This document shows positions 27,056 through 38,844 of a stretch of DNA of 64,000 nucleotides, piece by piece. The DNA comes from Ursus arctos. Taxonomy: Eukaryota > Chordata > Mammalia > Carnivora > Ursidae. Numbering within the stretch: position 1 is the first letter of the stretch; each line of letters begins with the position of its first letter. The notes below the pieces were generated by a model that worked only from the letters and a program-made list of their open reading frames with translations, did no database searches and was not told the DNA's origin. The position numbers and the translations under genes were made by a program. Location: positions 78,357,931-78,421,930 of the forward strand of contig NW_026622985.1 of assembly GCF_023065955.2 (NCBI RefSeq), given 5' to 3'.

Positions 27056-27292
27056 AGGGCACCTGAGTGACTCAGTTGCTTGAGTGTCAGACTCTTGGTT
27101 TTGGCTAAGGTCATGATCTCAGGGTCCTGGGATCCAGCACTGCTTTGGGCTCCCTGCTCAGAGGGGAATCTGCTGGAGATTCTCGCTCCCTTTCTGTCTC
27201 CCTCTGCCCCTCCCCTCACTTGCATGCTCACGCTCTCTCGTGCACGCACTCTCTCTCTAAAATAAATAAATAAATCTTTTTTTTTTTTAAAG
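27056..27292 (+). mobile_element. CanSINE
   Basis: Head 'gggcacctgagtgactcagt', a CT-rich region and tail 'aaataaataaataaatcttt'. Target duplications 'aagaaggttaaatact' lie at 27040-27055 and 27293-27308. Confidence 0.96.
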
Positions 27293-27839
27293 AAGAAGGT
27301 TAAATACTGGATGAGAAACCATAATTAAAGTAATAAGGCTAGAGATTGAGAAGAAGAGGATTATTGGAGATAGCAGTGAGGCTTGAGGACTGAACATCAG
27401 AAACAGGGAAAGAAACCTGAAAAGAGGAAAGAGAGAAGTGGGAGCCTTTAGCAAGGGAAGGAACAAAGAAGCCACTGTTTTCACTCCAATCTTCCATCCT
27501 TGCTAAGAGGCTACCATTGACCTAATAATCTCGCGGTCATCTTTCTGGACTGGTATAGACTTGGTTCAGGGTAGTCTCATTCTATCCAATCATTCTCCTG
27601 GGTTACTGAGTCCCATCATGACTAACCATCAGGGAGATATAATCAACACATCTGGACTTACGCAAACTTAACTGCATTATTCCGCTCACAGTTTCCAATT
27701 AAACATTACCAAATTTTCTTCAAAAGTCCTTCTGTTCTATGTCAATATGGGTCAAGTATTCTTCAAAAAATTTTTAGAATGCATATTTTTCTTTCTTATA
27801 AGTAATAAAAGCCATCAGTTAAAGATAAGCTCTCAATTT

Positions 27840-28543
27840 CCCACCACCAAACTGACAAACCTGACTTCCTGGGCATCCAATTCCCTCTCCCTTCCTTCTG
27901 TTACAAGATGATATATCACTTTTTCTATCTAATATCAAGCTTCAACTCGTGCTCTGAATTGTACATGCAACAGGCTTTCTGCTCTTAACACTATAGAATA
28001 TCTAAATCTCTAAATCATTAACTTTACACTCTCAACTGGGTCCTTCCCACCTACATTTGTATTTACTCAAGCCTTTCCTATTTAAAAAGAAAACATTTTT
28101 TAAAAAGAAAAAAAAATGTAACCATTTCTAAAGCTCTCATCCAGCTATAGTTCTCAAGCTAACTTTTGTCTCCCTTTATAACTAAACTGTTAAAAATTAT
28201 CTAAACTTACCCTCTTCATTGTCTTACCTCCCATTCTCTTCTCAATATTAAATCTGGCTTCTGTCCCAGTGTTCCACTGAAATTGCTGTGGATAAGGTCA
28301 CTAAAACTTTTCATGTCACAAAATCCAATGGCCAATTTTCAGTCCTCATTTCACTTGAACCAGCATCATTAAAATTTTGACAATACCCTCTCTGGCTTCT
28401 GCACATGCTATCCCAGTTTTCTCCTAACTCTCTAGATGTTCCTTCTTTGTTACCTCCTCTAATTCATCTTTCTCTGCCTGGAATTTAAAAGCGAAGTTCC
28501 TTAAAGCCTGACCCAAAGCCCAATTTTCTTCACATACTTGCAT

Positions 28544-28585
<42 letters not shown>

Positions 28586-28950
28586 TTATTTATTTATTTA
28601 TTTGACAGAGATAGAGACAGCCAGTGAGAGAGGGAACACAAGCAGGGGGAGTGGGAGAGGAAGAAGCAGGCTCATAGAGGAGGAGCCTGACGTGGGGCTC
28701 GAACCCGGAATGCCGGGATCACGCCCTGAGCCGAAGGCAGACGCTTTAACCGCTGTGCCACCCAGGCGCCCCCACATACTTGCATTCTTACAAGGTGATA
28801 ACATCCAATCACGCTAATGACTTCGATTACCATCCGTTTTATTACAATCCCCAAATTTATTTCATCAGCCCCAGATTTCTTCTCTAAAATGCAAATTTAA
28901 CACCAACTGGATTATGGACCTCCATTTAGAAACTTCAAACTTACCTTAAA
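27840..28950 (+). mobile_element. L2 LINE, internal part, hosting a CanSINE
   Basis: L2 ORF2 phrasing: 'ggataaggtcactaaaactt', 'aaatccaatggccaattttc', 'ctctctggcttctgcacatg'. After the SINE it goes on with 'cagccccagatttcttctct' and 'caatataatcaaaactgaat'. Confidence 0.65.
28548..28772 (-). mobile_element. CanSINE, young copy
   Basis: A long poly-T of about 30 bases (reversed tail) is followed by 'gacagagatagagacagcca' and ends with the reversed head 'gctgtgccacccaggcgccc'. Perfect 17-bp duplications 'cacatacttgcattctt' lie at 28531-28547 and 28773-28789. The perfect duplication and long tail suggest a recent insertion. Confidence 0.97.
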
Positions 28951-28974
28951 TTCAATATAATCAAAACTGAATGT

Positions 28975-29430
28975 ACAGACTCATGCATCTGACCATGATG
29001 GAATAACTGGGACCAGCCGTACCCCACTACTACTGTAAACAACTCGAAAACTGGACAAAATATATGAAATACCTAATTTTAGATAATAGGCAATTCAGCA
29101 CTATAATCTCTGAGAAAGGGAAACAAATGAGTTGAGACCTATGATAGTCCTGGCTTTCTGTTAGGAGTCACCTTCTGGACTATGGAATAGGAAGGGATGT
29201 GTCAGGCAGGACAAGGTAACCCCACTGAATTGAGAAAACAGAGTTCAAAGAAGCTAAAGTGACAGAAATTTGTAAGTCAAAGAACCAGAGAAGTGGAAGC
29301 TATGCAGACTAAGAGCTCCAGAAATCTGCATAGGCTTCCCCTTGACTCTTTTGCTAAGTACTAGGTACACTGTACACTTTAAATACATTACAATTTTATT
29401 TGTCAATGGTACTTCAATAAAGCTAGAGAA
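28975..29430 (+). mobile_element. L1-derived fragment(s)
   Basis: 28985-29120 resembles L1 5' region sequence ('caactcgaaaactggacaaa'). 29350-29430 is an L1 3' end ('tttatttgtcaatggtactt', 'caataaagctagagaaaaa'). The internal part is missing, so this is either a deleted copy or two fragments. Confidence 0.6.
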
Positions 29431-30573
29431 AAAAAACTCACTTCAATACAAAAACACAGAGAAGTTAAAAGTAAAAAAGAAAATATTAAAAATATATGCC
29501 ATAGAAACACTAATCGTAAGAAAGCTAAAATAGCAATAATTAGACAAAGAAGACCAGAACAAGGAATACTTTCTGATAAAGAAGGACATTTCATAATGAT
29601 ACAGACATAATAAAAAAAAAAATAACAGTCCTACATTTATATGAAACTAAGTATAGATTATAAAATGTATGAAGCAAAACCTGACAGACTTCAAAGGAGA
29701 AGTATATAATCTAAAATTATAACCGGAGATTTTATCACTCCTCTTTCAGGAATTGATAGAACAAGAAGACAGAAAATCTGTTAAAATACAGAAGATTTGA
29801 TTAATACTATCAACCAAGCTGACTTAATACACATTTATAAAACACTCTGCCCAACAAATAACTCAATATATATTCTTTTGAAGTATGCCTGAAGGACTAA
29901 GATAGACCATACGCTGGGCCACAAAACATGTTTCAAAATTTTTTAAAGGGCTGACATTATATCAAGTCTGTTGTGTGACCATGATGATATTAAATTAGAA
30001 ATAAATAATGGACAAACATCTGGTAAGTCCCTCAAATAACTGGATACGTAAGCATATACTTATAAAGAACTCAGAGGTCAAAGAAGAAATCTAAACAAAA
30101 AATAGAAAACATTTCAAATTGAATAAAAATAATAACACAAAGATCATAATTTGGGAAATGCAGATATAACAGTCCTTATGAGAAAGGTATAGTTTTAAAT
30201 GATTTAAAAATTAGAAAAAAAATAATAAAGGTCCTAAATCAATTAACCGAGTTTTGGCCTTAAGTTGCCAGAAAAAAGAAAAGAAACTTAAAACCAAAGT
30301 AAGAAGGAAAGAAATAACAAAGATATAAACATAAATCATATCTTTGGTATAAAAATAGAAAGCAAATAATAAATATAATCAATAAAATAAAAACCTACTT
30401 CTTTTTAAATCCCCCCAAAATTGATAAACTCTAGCTACACTAATGAAGAAAAAAAAACATCAATTATCAGTATCAGGAATAACTAAGAGAACGTCACTAT
30501 AGATTCTACAGACATAGTAAGGATAATTAAGAAATATTATGAACCACCTCATACAAATAAGTTCAATAATTTA

Positions 30574-30763
30574 TTTTTTTAAAGATTTTATTTATTTATT
30601 TGAGAGAGAGATCACAAGCAGGGAGAGCAGCAGGCAGAGGGAGAGAGAGAACCAGACTCCCTGTGGAGCAGGAAGCCTGATTCGAGGCTCAATCCCAGGA
30701 ACCCCGAGATCATGACCTGAGCTGAAGGCAGTCACTTAACCAACTGAGTCACCCAGGCACCCC
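30574..30763 (-). mobile_element. CanSINE inside the old L1
   Basis: Reversed tail 'aaagattttatttatttatt', reversed head 'accaactgagtcacccaggc'. Target duplications are imperfect: 'taagttcaataattta' at 30558-30573 and 'taaattcaacaattta' at 30764-30779. Confidence 0.95.
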
Positions 30764-32450
30764 TAAATTCAACAATTTAGGTGAAATGAACAAATTCATA
30801 AATTGAGGACACAAATTATTTTTTAATAGAAAACCTGAATAGCATCATATATATTAAAGAAATTGGGTGTGTAATTAAAAGCTTTGCTATAAAAAAACTT
30901 CAGACCCAGATGGCTTCATCAGTAAATTCTTTTAGACATTTAAGGAAGAAATAAAACAATTCTACACACAAACTCTTTCAAAAAATGGAGAGAGATGGCA
31001 CTGATTTTATGAGGACAGCATTAGCTTGATACCAAAACCAAAGACATCAAGAAAACTACAACTACTGTCTAATATTCTTTATAAATATTAATATAAAATT
31101 ATTTAACAAAATATTAGCAAATCAAATCCAGGAATATGTAAAAAGAATAATAAACAATGACCAACAAGGTTTATCCCAGGAATGCAATCAATTTACCATA
31201 TTAACAGAATAAATAGAAAAACCATAAATCTAAACCATACAATCATCTCAATTGATGTAGAGAAAGCATTTTTAAAAATTCAATACTTATTAAGGATATA
31301 AAGAAAAATATATATGTGATTAAATAATATATAATAAACTCCCATAAAATTATGACTAGACAGAAAACTTCTCTATTCAAAAAATACATCTAACATTATA
31401 CCTAGTGCTGAGAGGCTCAAGGCTTTTCCTCTAAGAGTGTGTACAAAGCAAAGATGTCTATTTCACTACTTTATTCGACATTATGTTAGAGTCTAACAAA
31501 TATAATAGAACAAGCAAAGGATAGATGATAGATAGATAGCACACAGATTGGAAAGGAAGAAGTAACACGTGTTTACTTGCAGACAACATAGTCATCTACA
31601 CAGAAATACTAAAGAATCTACAACAAAGCTAATAAAATGGATAGGTATATTGAGTAATATCACAGGATATAGTCATTATAGAAAAATAAATTACATTTCT
31701 ATATACCACCGACAAACACTGAAAAATGAAATTTTTTTTAAAAAATCCTTTACAATAGCACTGAAAAACAAACACTTAGGGATAAATTTAACAAATATAT
31801 ACAAAAGATGAACACTGAAAACTACAAACATTGCTGAAGAAATTTAAAGAAGGTATAAGTAAATGAAGAAACATGATGTGTTCATTGACGAGAAGAAAAT
31901 TTAATATTGTTGTGATATAAATTAATCCTAAATTGATGCAGAGATTCAATGCAATCCTAGGAGGCTTTTTTTACAGAAGTTGACAAGCTGATTCTAAAAT
32001 TTATATGGAAATGAAAAGAATCTACAAGAGTTAAAATAATCTTGAAAAATAAGAACATACTTGGGAGAATTTCAGGATTTACTATAAAACAGCAATGATC
32101 ACCAAAGAAAATACTGGCATAATGATAAACATACAGAGGAATGGAATAAAATACAGAGTCCAGAAATAGTAGGTTGAGTTTCTTAAAAGGTGCCAAGACC
32201 GAAACGAGAAAGGAATATCTTCTCAACAAATGGTGACAGAACAACTGAATATCCCTGCAGGAAAAAAATAAACCTCACTCTTACACCATCCATAAAAATT
32301 AACTCAAAGTTGGTAATACACTTAAGTGATAAAAGTATAAAACTACTAGAATAAAACAACAGAAAATCTTCATGAAATTGGGTTAAGAAAAGATATTTAG
32401 TAACACACAAAAAGCACAGTCCATTAAAAAAAAATTTATGTTAGACTTTA

Positions 32451-32788
32451 TTATGGTCTGTGGTCTGAACGTTTGTGTCCTCCCAAATTTCATATGTTGA
32501 AATCTTAACCCCAACATGATAGTATTTAGGAGCTGGGGTCACTGGGAGGTTATTAGGTCACAGGGCAGAGCCCTCATAACTGGGATTATAAGAAAGACCA
32601 CAGAGAGTTAGCTCATCCCTTCTATCATGTGATATTACATCTAGGAAGCAGTCCTCACCAAATACCAAATCGTCTAGCACCATGATCTTGGACCTCCCAG
32701 CCTCCATAACTGTATGAAATAAATGTTTGTTATTTATAAACTCAATTCATGGTATTTTTTTATAGCAGTCCAAATGGACTAAAACAGA
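32451..32788 (+). mobile_element. MLT1/MaLR-type solo LTR inside the old L1
   Basis: 'gtgtcctcccaaatttcata', 'tgttgaaatcttaaccccaa', 'gacctcccagcctccataac' and the end 'tatagcagtccaaatggact'. L1 sequence continues on both sides. Confidence 0.85.
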
Positions 32789-33340
32789 CTTCATCAAAAT
32801 TCAAAATTTCCGCTCTTCACAAGGCATCTTAAATAAAATTAAAAGGCAAGCCATATTGGGTGAAAATATTTGCATAGATACCTGACAGAAAACTTATACA
32901 CAGAAATTTTAAAAACTCTTAAACTCAATAAGAACACCAACAGCCCTAATTTTGAAATGAAAAAGATTTGAAGAGAAATTCAGAAAAGATATTCAAATGG
33001 AAAACTCTTCAGGGAGATAAAAATAGAAATTACAACCAATGAGATACTACTACCTAACCACTAGAATGGCTAAAGTTAGAAATTGACAATACCAAGTATA
33101 GACAATGATGTGGAGCAATTAGAATTCTCATATGTTGCAAATGGGAGTGCAAAATGATAGAAGCATTCTTGACAATAATTTGGCAGTTTCTTTAATACAT
33201 ATACTATATATGTATATGTGAACATATGTGTATATGTATTATACTTAAAATTATATTTATAAAAATTAAATATATGCACATACCATACAACTCAGCAATT
33301 CTGCTACTCAGTATATTTATCCAAGAGATATAAAAGCATA

Positions 33341-33838
33341 TGTTTATTATGGAAGCACCTCAAGTGTCCATAAATATATGAATGGACAAAGAAGATATGA
33401 TACACACACACAGAGAGATCACAGACAAACACAATGAAATATTACTCAGCCATAAAAAAAGAATTAAATCTTGCCATTTGCAAAAACGTGGATAGATTTA
33501 GAGAGTATAATGCTAAGTGAAATAAGTCAGAGAAAGACAAATACCATATAATTTCACTCATATGTAGAATTTAAGAAACAAAACAAAGAAAAAAAAGAGA
33601 CAAATGAAAAAAAAAAGACTCTTAATTATAGAGAACAAATTGATGGTGACTAGAGGGGAGGTAGGGGCAGGGGGAGGGGAATGGGTGAAATAGGTTAAGG
33701 GAATTAAGAGCACACTTATCTCGATGAGCACTGAGTAATGTACAGAATTGTTGAATACTATATGGTATACCTAAAATTAATATAACACTGTATTTTAATT
33801 ATAGTGGAATTAAAAATTAAATAAACAAAAAAACATAC
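33341..33838 (+). mobile_element. Younger 5'-truncated L1 3' end inside the old L1
   Basis: 'atgaaatattactcagccat', 'gtataatgctaagtgaaata', 'atttcactcatatgtagaat', a G-rich 3'UTR patch near 33650-33680 and the tail 'taaataaacaaaaaaac'. The older L1 stops before it at 'gatataaaagcatatg' and resumes after it at 'cacaaaggcttggacac'. Two successive copies of the same ORF2 region confirm nesting. Confidence 0.85.
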
Positions 33839-34379
33839 ATTCACACAAAGGCTTGGACACAAATGTTCATTGTAGCTTTATTTGTAATAGGCAAAAATTG
33901 AAAACAACCTAAATGCCCATCAATAGATGAATGGATAAACAAATTGTGGTAGAGCAATAGAATGGAATACAAGCCAGTGACACAAAGAAACAAACTACTC
34001 ATACACATAATAATATGGATGAATCTCAAAACCCTTATATGGAACAAATGAAGCCAGACCCAAAAGACTGCATACACTATGGTTCCTCTTTTTGAAATTT
34101 TAGAAAGACATATCGAATCTCTAGTAAGAAAGCAGATCAGTGATTGGCTGGGGCCTGGGCAGAGTACAGGTACTGTTAAGGGCAGGAGGAAACTTTTTAG
34201 ATGATGGAAAAATTCTCTATCTTGATTGTGGTGGTGATTAAACAGGTATATACATTTGTGTCAAAATTCATTAAATTATCCATCTAAAACAGGGTCATGT
34301 TATTATATGTAAAAAATTACTTAAAATAAGTGTATATTACTATATGTAAATTATTCCTTAATAAAGTTGATCTTTTTTT

Positions 34380-35160
34380 ATCAATGCCCAGCTTCTCCTT
34401 CCACCCTAGCCCATACCCTTCAAAACCAAGTCCTTTCCAAGTTACCAAGAAACCTTGGTATCATGCTTTCCCACTTCTATCTCCCTCAACATTCATATTC
34501 ATATAATCATCATGTTATGTTTACTTTCAAAATATCTCAGAGTCTTGATACGTCTTATCTCCACTGGCACTTCTCCTCTACTTCATTATCTCTCACCGAG
34601 ATCTATATGACATCTCAGCATTCACTCCTGTGTCCTTCCAGTGTATTTCCCATGCTCTAGTCAATACAGGTCTGATGATGGTAGCCCTTTAAAAAATTGT
34701 ACAGTTCTTACCATGATCTAGAAGCCCCTGCGTGGCCTGGTCCCTGCATATCCCTCCAATATTTCAGTCATCCTGTAGGTCTCCACACTCTAGCCACGGT
34801 GGCTTTCCCTTCAGTTCTCAAAGAAACTGTAGCTCTTCCTTCTTTAAGGCCTTCTCACTTACTGTGTTCTATGCTCATATACCCCCATCACTTAAATCCT
34901 CCCTCACCCTTCACATCTCTGTTCAAACATCACTTCCTCAGGAAGTCTCCAATGGTCCCTCATAACACTCTGAGCTTCTCCTCCATAGTACCTACTTCTG
35001 TTGGAATTGTATTATTTGTATAATTCACTGTTTAATTTCTATATCTGCTGTAGAATTTAAGATTCACAAGAACAGTGGCCCCGTACATTTACCACCAAAT
35101 CTCCAGTACCTAGTAATAAGAAGTTCAACAAACATGAATAAGTGAATGAATGTAGCCTAC
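34380..35160 (+). mobile_element. L2 LINE, long 3' part
   Basis: L2 phrases in order: 'cttggtatcatgctttccca', 'ctggtccctgcatatccctc', 'caaacatcacttcctcagga', 'agaatttaagattcacaaga', 'ctccagtacctagtaataag' and 'aagtgaatgaatg'. The 97- and 108-codon frames here are remnants of L2, not genes. Confidence 0.85.
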
Positions 35161-35164
35161 AATA

Positions 35165-35865
35165 AAGAAAAAGTAAGACCAAGTCAGCCCACAGTAAGAT
35201 AAAACAAAGTGTCAATTATGACCTTCTCTGAGAGTAAGTAGCTTCTTTAATCACTGACATTTTGATACTAAAACGAGTCCAGACGGACCCAGAAATCAAA
35301 GTAGAATAAACAAAACTATAAAAGGTGAATGTCATTTTATCTTTAAGGACTTATTCACTGTAGTCTCTATGTTTTAAAATCTAAAAGAGATAGACTCATT
35401 ACCTGGGATGTGACAATGTGCATCAAGAGCAATAATAACTAAATGAATGTAAATATGTAAAATAAATCATATATATATATATGCATGAATTCATAATAAT
35501 ACTCAGAAATTCATTGGTCACCATTGGAAGTTGCTTGGGCACCAAATTATTACATTAAAAATCGATAATAAATGGGGAGAAAATCAAATATTTAATTTGC
35601 CTTTTCAGTAGTTCAGAGTAATTATGTAGTGAATGAGGGAAAGTTCTTTATAGAAGAATTCCAGCTAATAAATGCAGAAGGAATTGTTTCTATAATGGTG
35701 ACTCCCAAATTTGTTTACTACCTTTAAGCCTACTTTGACTTGGACATTTCAAACAGCCCATCCCATATGGCAAAATCAGGGATATCTTTCTTACTTCCAA
35801 GGATCTTCTATGCCAATGGATCAATAAGCTGAAGCATGGTTTGTATGATGAGAGACTCAACATAA
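35165..35865. other. Unclassified AT-rich intron sequence
   Basis: No repeat or coding signal recognised, apart from a short (AT)n at about 35470-35482. Confidence 0.4.
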
Positions 35866-35869
35866 AAGT

Positions 35870-36180
35870 AAGTTTTGGAATATTCTGTGGCTAATATTGA
35901 AGGCCAGCACAAAGACTTTGTGCTTAATTTGGTAAGTGATGGGAAACCACAAGAGATTTTCTTTCTTAGTGGTGATGTGACATTATTAGATCTGTGCTTT
36001 ATAAAAATAAACCTAGCAGCATATTTTAAAATAAACTGGAGAATAGAGGGACTGAAGATGGGGAGAGAGTTGTGAAGTTATTGCAAAATTTAAGGAGGCT
36101 GTCATAATGGCCTGAAGTGCGGTGATAGCAGCGGGAATGGCAGATTCAGGAGCCAGAGGGGAAGTATAATTAGACAAAGG
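35870..36180 (-). mobile_element. L2 LINE fragment
   Basis: Reverse L2 phrasing: 'ggtaagtgatgggaaaccac', 'gtggtgatgtgacattatta', 'ttattgcaaaatttaaggag', 'gcggtgatagcagcgggaat'. Confidence 0.6.
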
Positions 36181-36260
36181 CTAACAGTTGTGATTAAAAA
36201 GGAAAGTCATAAATGTATAAAATGATACCCACGGTATTATGATTAATAAATGACTTGTGA

Positions 36261-36280
36261 TAATAATAATAATAATGACT
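36261..36280 (+). repeat. (AAT)n microsatellite
   Basis: Six tandem AAT units. Confidence 0.9.
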
Positions 36281-36284
36281 GTCA

Positions 36285-37600
36285 GGATTTCGTTTGCAAG
36301 CTCCAAGCAGTCAAAAATTCACAGTTGGTAACACAGATTGGTAAAATAAAATGTTAAAAAATTCAGCAACCCTATTGCATCAGAGTCTAACCAAGTACTA
36401 GAAACCACTTGAGTATCCAAAAAAGAAAGACTACACTGAAGGTAATTCATTACATATGTGACAGGAGAGGTAAAAACCCAGAAACAGTGAAACTATCCAG
36501 AGATTGACACACCATGAGGAAGCCACTACCATGCCTATGCCAGACAGAGAGGGAGAAGGTGGTATAACTAGAGCCAAAGGACAGAGTCGCCCAATAAAAG
36601 CTGAACCCTTGGCAAGCCTGAGGCTTCAGAGGAAACACTTAATATCAACATTAACTATATGACTTCAAGGCAGAGATAGAAGGGGAGACATAATTAGAAA
36701 TCTTTTTCCTTCCTATCTGCCAATCTCCTACCAGTGCCCCGCATTAACAAAGATCAACCAGAAGCTCGCTAATGGGGGCCCCGAGGAAATACAGACTACA
36801 GGGATCAACCTCCTATAACATAGAGCAAACTATGTTTGCTCTATAGAGGGTGGGTGAAGAATGGATTTAAAAGCAGATAGACTGAAAGCCAGCACAACTA
36901 TACAGCTTAGGGTGAAAGCCTTCAAATTTTCAGCCTAAGACTAGAGATACAAGTATAAAATCAAGCAAATTAAGTAAATATTCTGTAATCTTAAATTTCA
37001 ATTTGAAATGTCAGTCTACACTGATGATTCCTTTTATTTTTAAACATGCATTTCCTAATTGTGTCTACTGAAAATGCTAAATGCAATGAGAGTGCAAAAG
37101 CAATGAACTCTCCTGGCACTCAGATTGTGGTCTCTACCTACCATTCCTCGTGGAAATGAAGAAGGGTCCTTCTAGGAATCACTGATTCCCGGAAATGAAG
37201 AAGGGTCCTTTTAGGAATCACTGGTTCTAGATTTATAGCAAGATGAACCTGAAACAACTTATTGTGCCACAAAGCAAGGATATTATCAAGAATTAATAGG
37301 GTTGTAAGAAAGGACACTGGAGCCAACATGAAGGAGTTCCTACAGACTTAGTATGGGACAATTTTCATCAAAAAGAATAATAACTGTAATAAATTAGAAC
37401 ATATTAACTACATAATAACCCAAAAATAAACCAAACTTAAATCTAATTAAGCCTCTATATCAAACTACCAGTTTATGTTAAATACGAAGATAGAGCAAAA
37501 TATCCACATTTTGGAACACATGAGAAAGAATCAGAAATCCAAGATGTGGAAAACTCTATAGTGTAAATGACACAGGGTCTCGAAAAAAACAGTGATATTA
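36285..37600. other. Unclassified intron sequence with a hairpin and a tandem duplication
   Basis: No repeat family recognised. It contains an 11-bp perfect inverted repeat (36820-36844) and a 39-bp tandem duplication (37152-37229). Confidence 0.4.
37152..37229 (+). repeat. 39-bp tandem duplication
   Basis: Two adjacent units begin 'ggaaatgaagaagggtcctt' at 37152 and 37191. They differ at a few positions (c/t after 'cctt', 'gattccc' versus 'ggttcta'). Confidence 0.9.
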
Positions 37601-37610
37601 AAAAAGAAGA

Positions 37611-37771
37611 GGGGCTCCTGGGTGACTCAGTTAAGCATCCAACTCTTGGTCTTGGCTCAGGTCTTGCTCTCAGAGTCATGAGTTCAAGCCCCACATTGGG
37701 CTCCACACTGTGTATGGAGCCTACTTAAAGATAAAAAATAAAAATAATTAAAAATTTTAAATTTAAAAATT
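37611..37771 (+). mobile_element. CanSINE, older copy
   Basis: Head 'ggggctcctgggtgactcag', then 'gagttcaagccccacattgg' and 'gcctacttaaagataaaaaa', with an AT-rich tail. A probable short duplication 'ttaaaaaagaa' lies on both sides. It lacks the CT-rich block of the younger copies. Confidence 0.88.
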
Positions 37772-37978
37772 TTTAAAAAAGAAAGAATTAAGGGACTTAT
37801 CAACCAAATGCAATACATAGACCTTGTTTGGATATTGATTCAAATAACACAACTGTTAAAAAGGCATTTTTAAGACAATTAAGGCAATTTGAATATGAAC
37901 TGAGCTTTAGATGGTATTAAGGAATTACATTAATTTTGTTCAGAGTGGAAAAAAATAGTTAAAAAAGAAAAGATAACG

Positions 37979-38097
37979 GGCACCTGGGTAGCTCAGCTCC
38001 TTAAATGTCTGACTCTTGATCTCAGCTCAGGTCTTGACCTGAAGGTTGTGACTTCAAGCCCCATACTGGGAGCCTACTTAAAAAAAAAAAAAAAAAA
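37979..38097 (+). mobile_element. CanSINE, short copy
   Basis: Head 'gggcacctgggtagctcagc', 'gacttcaagccccatactgg' and an A-run tail from about 38080. The CT-rich middle is absent. Confidence 0.9.
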
Positions 38098-38169
38098 GTC
38101 TTAAGAAAAATTTGTAGCTACTCACCCAAGATGCCCAAGGTTGGTCTGGGAAAGCTGGGTCTGAATCTT

Positions 38170-38325
38170 AAGACATGGTGCCCAAAGTTTTCTGATTATC
38201 AGAATCACCTAGGCAACTTTTAAAAATTCAAAATCCCTGTTCTGGAGTGATACTAAACAGTTCCTCCAAGTATCTTAAAAACCATCCAGGCTTGACTATC
38301 ATGCTATAAGTCTTTGGAGGAAAAT
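38170..38325 (+). mobile_element. MER5-like hAT element
   Basis: 'attatcagaatcacctaggc' and 'cttttaaaaattcaaaatcc' follow the MER5 5' part. The 3' half is diverged. Confidence 0.5.
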
Positions 38326-38454
38326 CCTATGTCAAGACCTTCAAGCTGAGTCATTTTGTTTATAGCACTGTTTCTATACAGCCTGGAAACCTGCTGTCCA
38401 AGCACTCTAAACAAAGTGAGCTATCTTTATCTGAAAGCTCCTTTCATTGTAGTA

Positions 38455-38670
38455 GAGTAACAGTAATAATATTTGCTATTTGTTATAAGTCTTCTAGGCA
38501 CTTTATGTATATTATATCTCTTGAAACCATCCTGTAAGGCAGGTACCATCTCTATTTTATAGGTAAGAAAACTGAAAGTTAATTGTCCTTTGATTATATA
38601 CAGCTAATGAAGGGCTAATGTTTAAGCTAGAATCTATTGGATTCCAAAGACTACATTCTTTCCATGATAC
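38455..38670 (-). mobile_element. MIR SINE
   Basis: Reverse MIR phrases: 'ctatttgttataagtcttct', 'ctattttataggtaagaaaa', 'ctgaaagttaattgtccttt', 'ggattccaaagactacattc'. Confidence 0.75.
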
Positions 38671-38694
38671 TATATAGCTTCCTTAGTAACAAGC

Positions 38695-38840
38695 AGGAAA
38701 GAATATTTCCTGCCATATCTAATGCATCCTTTATATTTACATCCAGAATTCGTTCTCCCCCAATCAGCTTGTGAATGGCAGCTGCCGAAGACCCAGCAAA
38801 GACCTGAGCAATAATTAAAACCTGAGTGAAGGAAAAAAAA
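38695..38840 (-). other. Open segment behind a strong acceptor-like tract
   Basis: On the minus strand a T-run plus 'ccttcactcag' resembles a splice acceptor. It is followed by an open, balanced-composition stretch (FAGSSAAAIHKLIGGERILD in translation) and a weak donor-like 'gatgtaaat'. It is not a GRM8 sequence I know and no protein family is recognised. It is probably chance, but is listed because it differs from its AT-rich surroundings. Confidence 0.2.
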
Positions 38841-38844
38841 AATG

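Larger units (their letters stand above)
29431..34375 (+). mobile_element. Degenerate long L1 hosting three later insertions
   Basis: ORF2-type sequence in order: 'gctgggccacaaaacatgtt', 'taatgaagaaa...' region, 'aaatattatgaaccacctca', 'agacccagatggcttcatca', 'ttatcccaggaatgcaatca', 'gtgcaaaatgatagaagcat', 'catcaatagatgaatggata' and a 3' end 'ttccttaataaagttgatc'. Every frame is broken. It is interrupted by a CanSINE (30574-30763), an MLT1 LTR (32451-32788) and a younger L1 (33341-33838), which makes it the oldest layer. It is antisense to GRM8. Confidence 0.85.

Noticed and set aside
28548..28772. tRNA gene, from tRNA-like promoter boxes
   Set aside because: The tRNA-like head belongs to a CanSINE with tail and target duplications. 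The same holds for the other SINE copies.
34367..35023. Overlapping frames of 97, 108 and 77 codons
   Set aside because: They lie in a decayed L2 LINE and match its phrasing. No splice-flanked gene.
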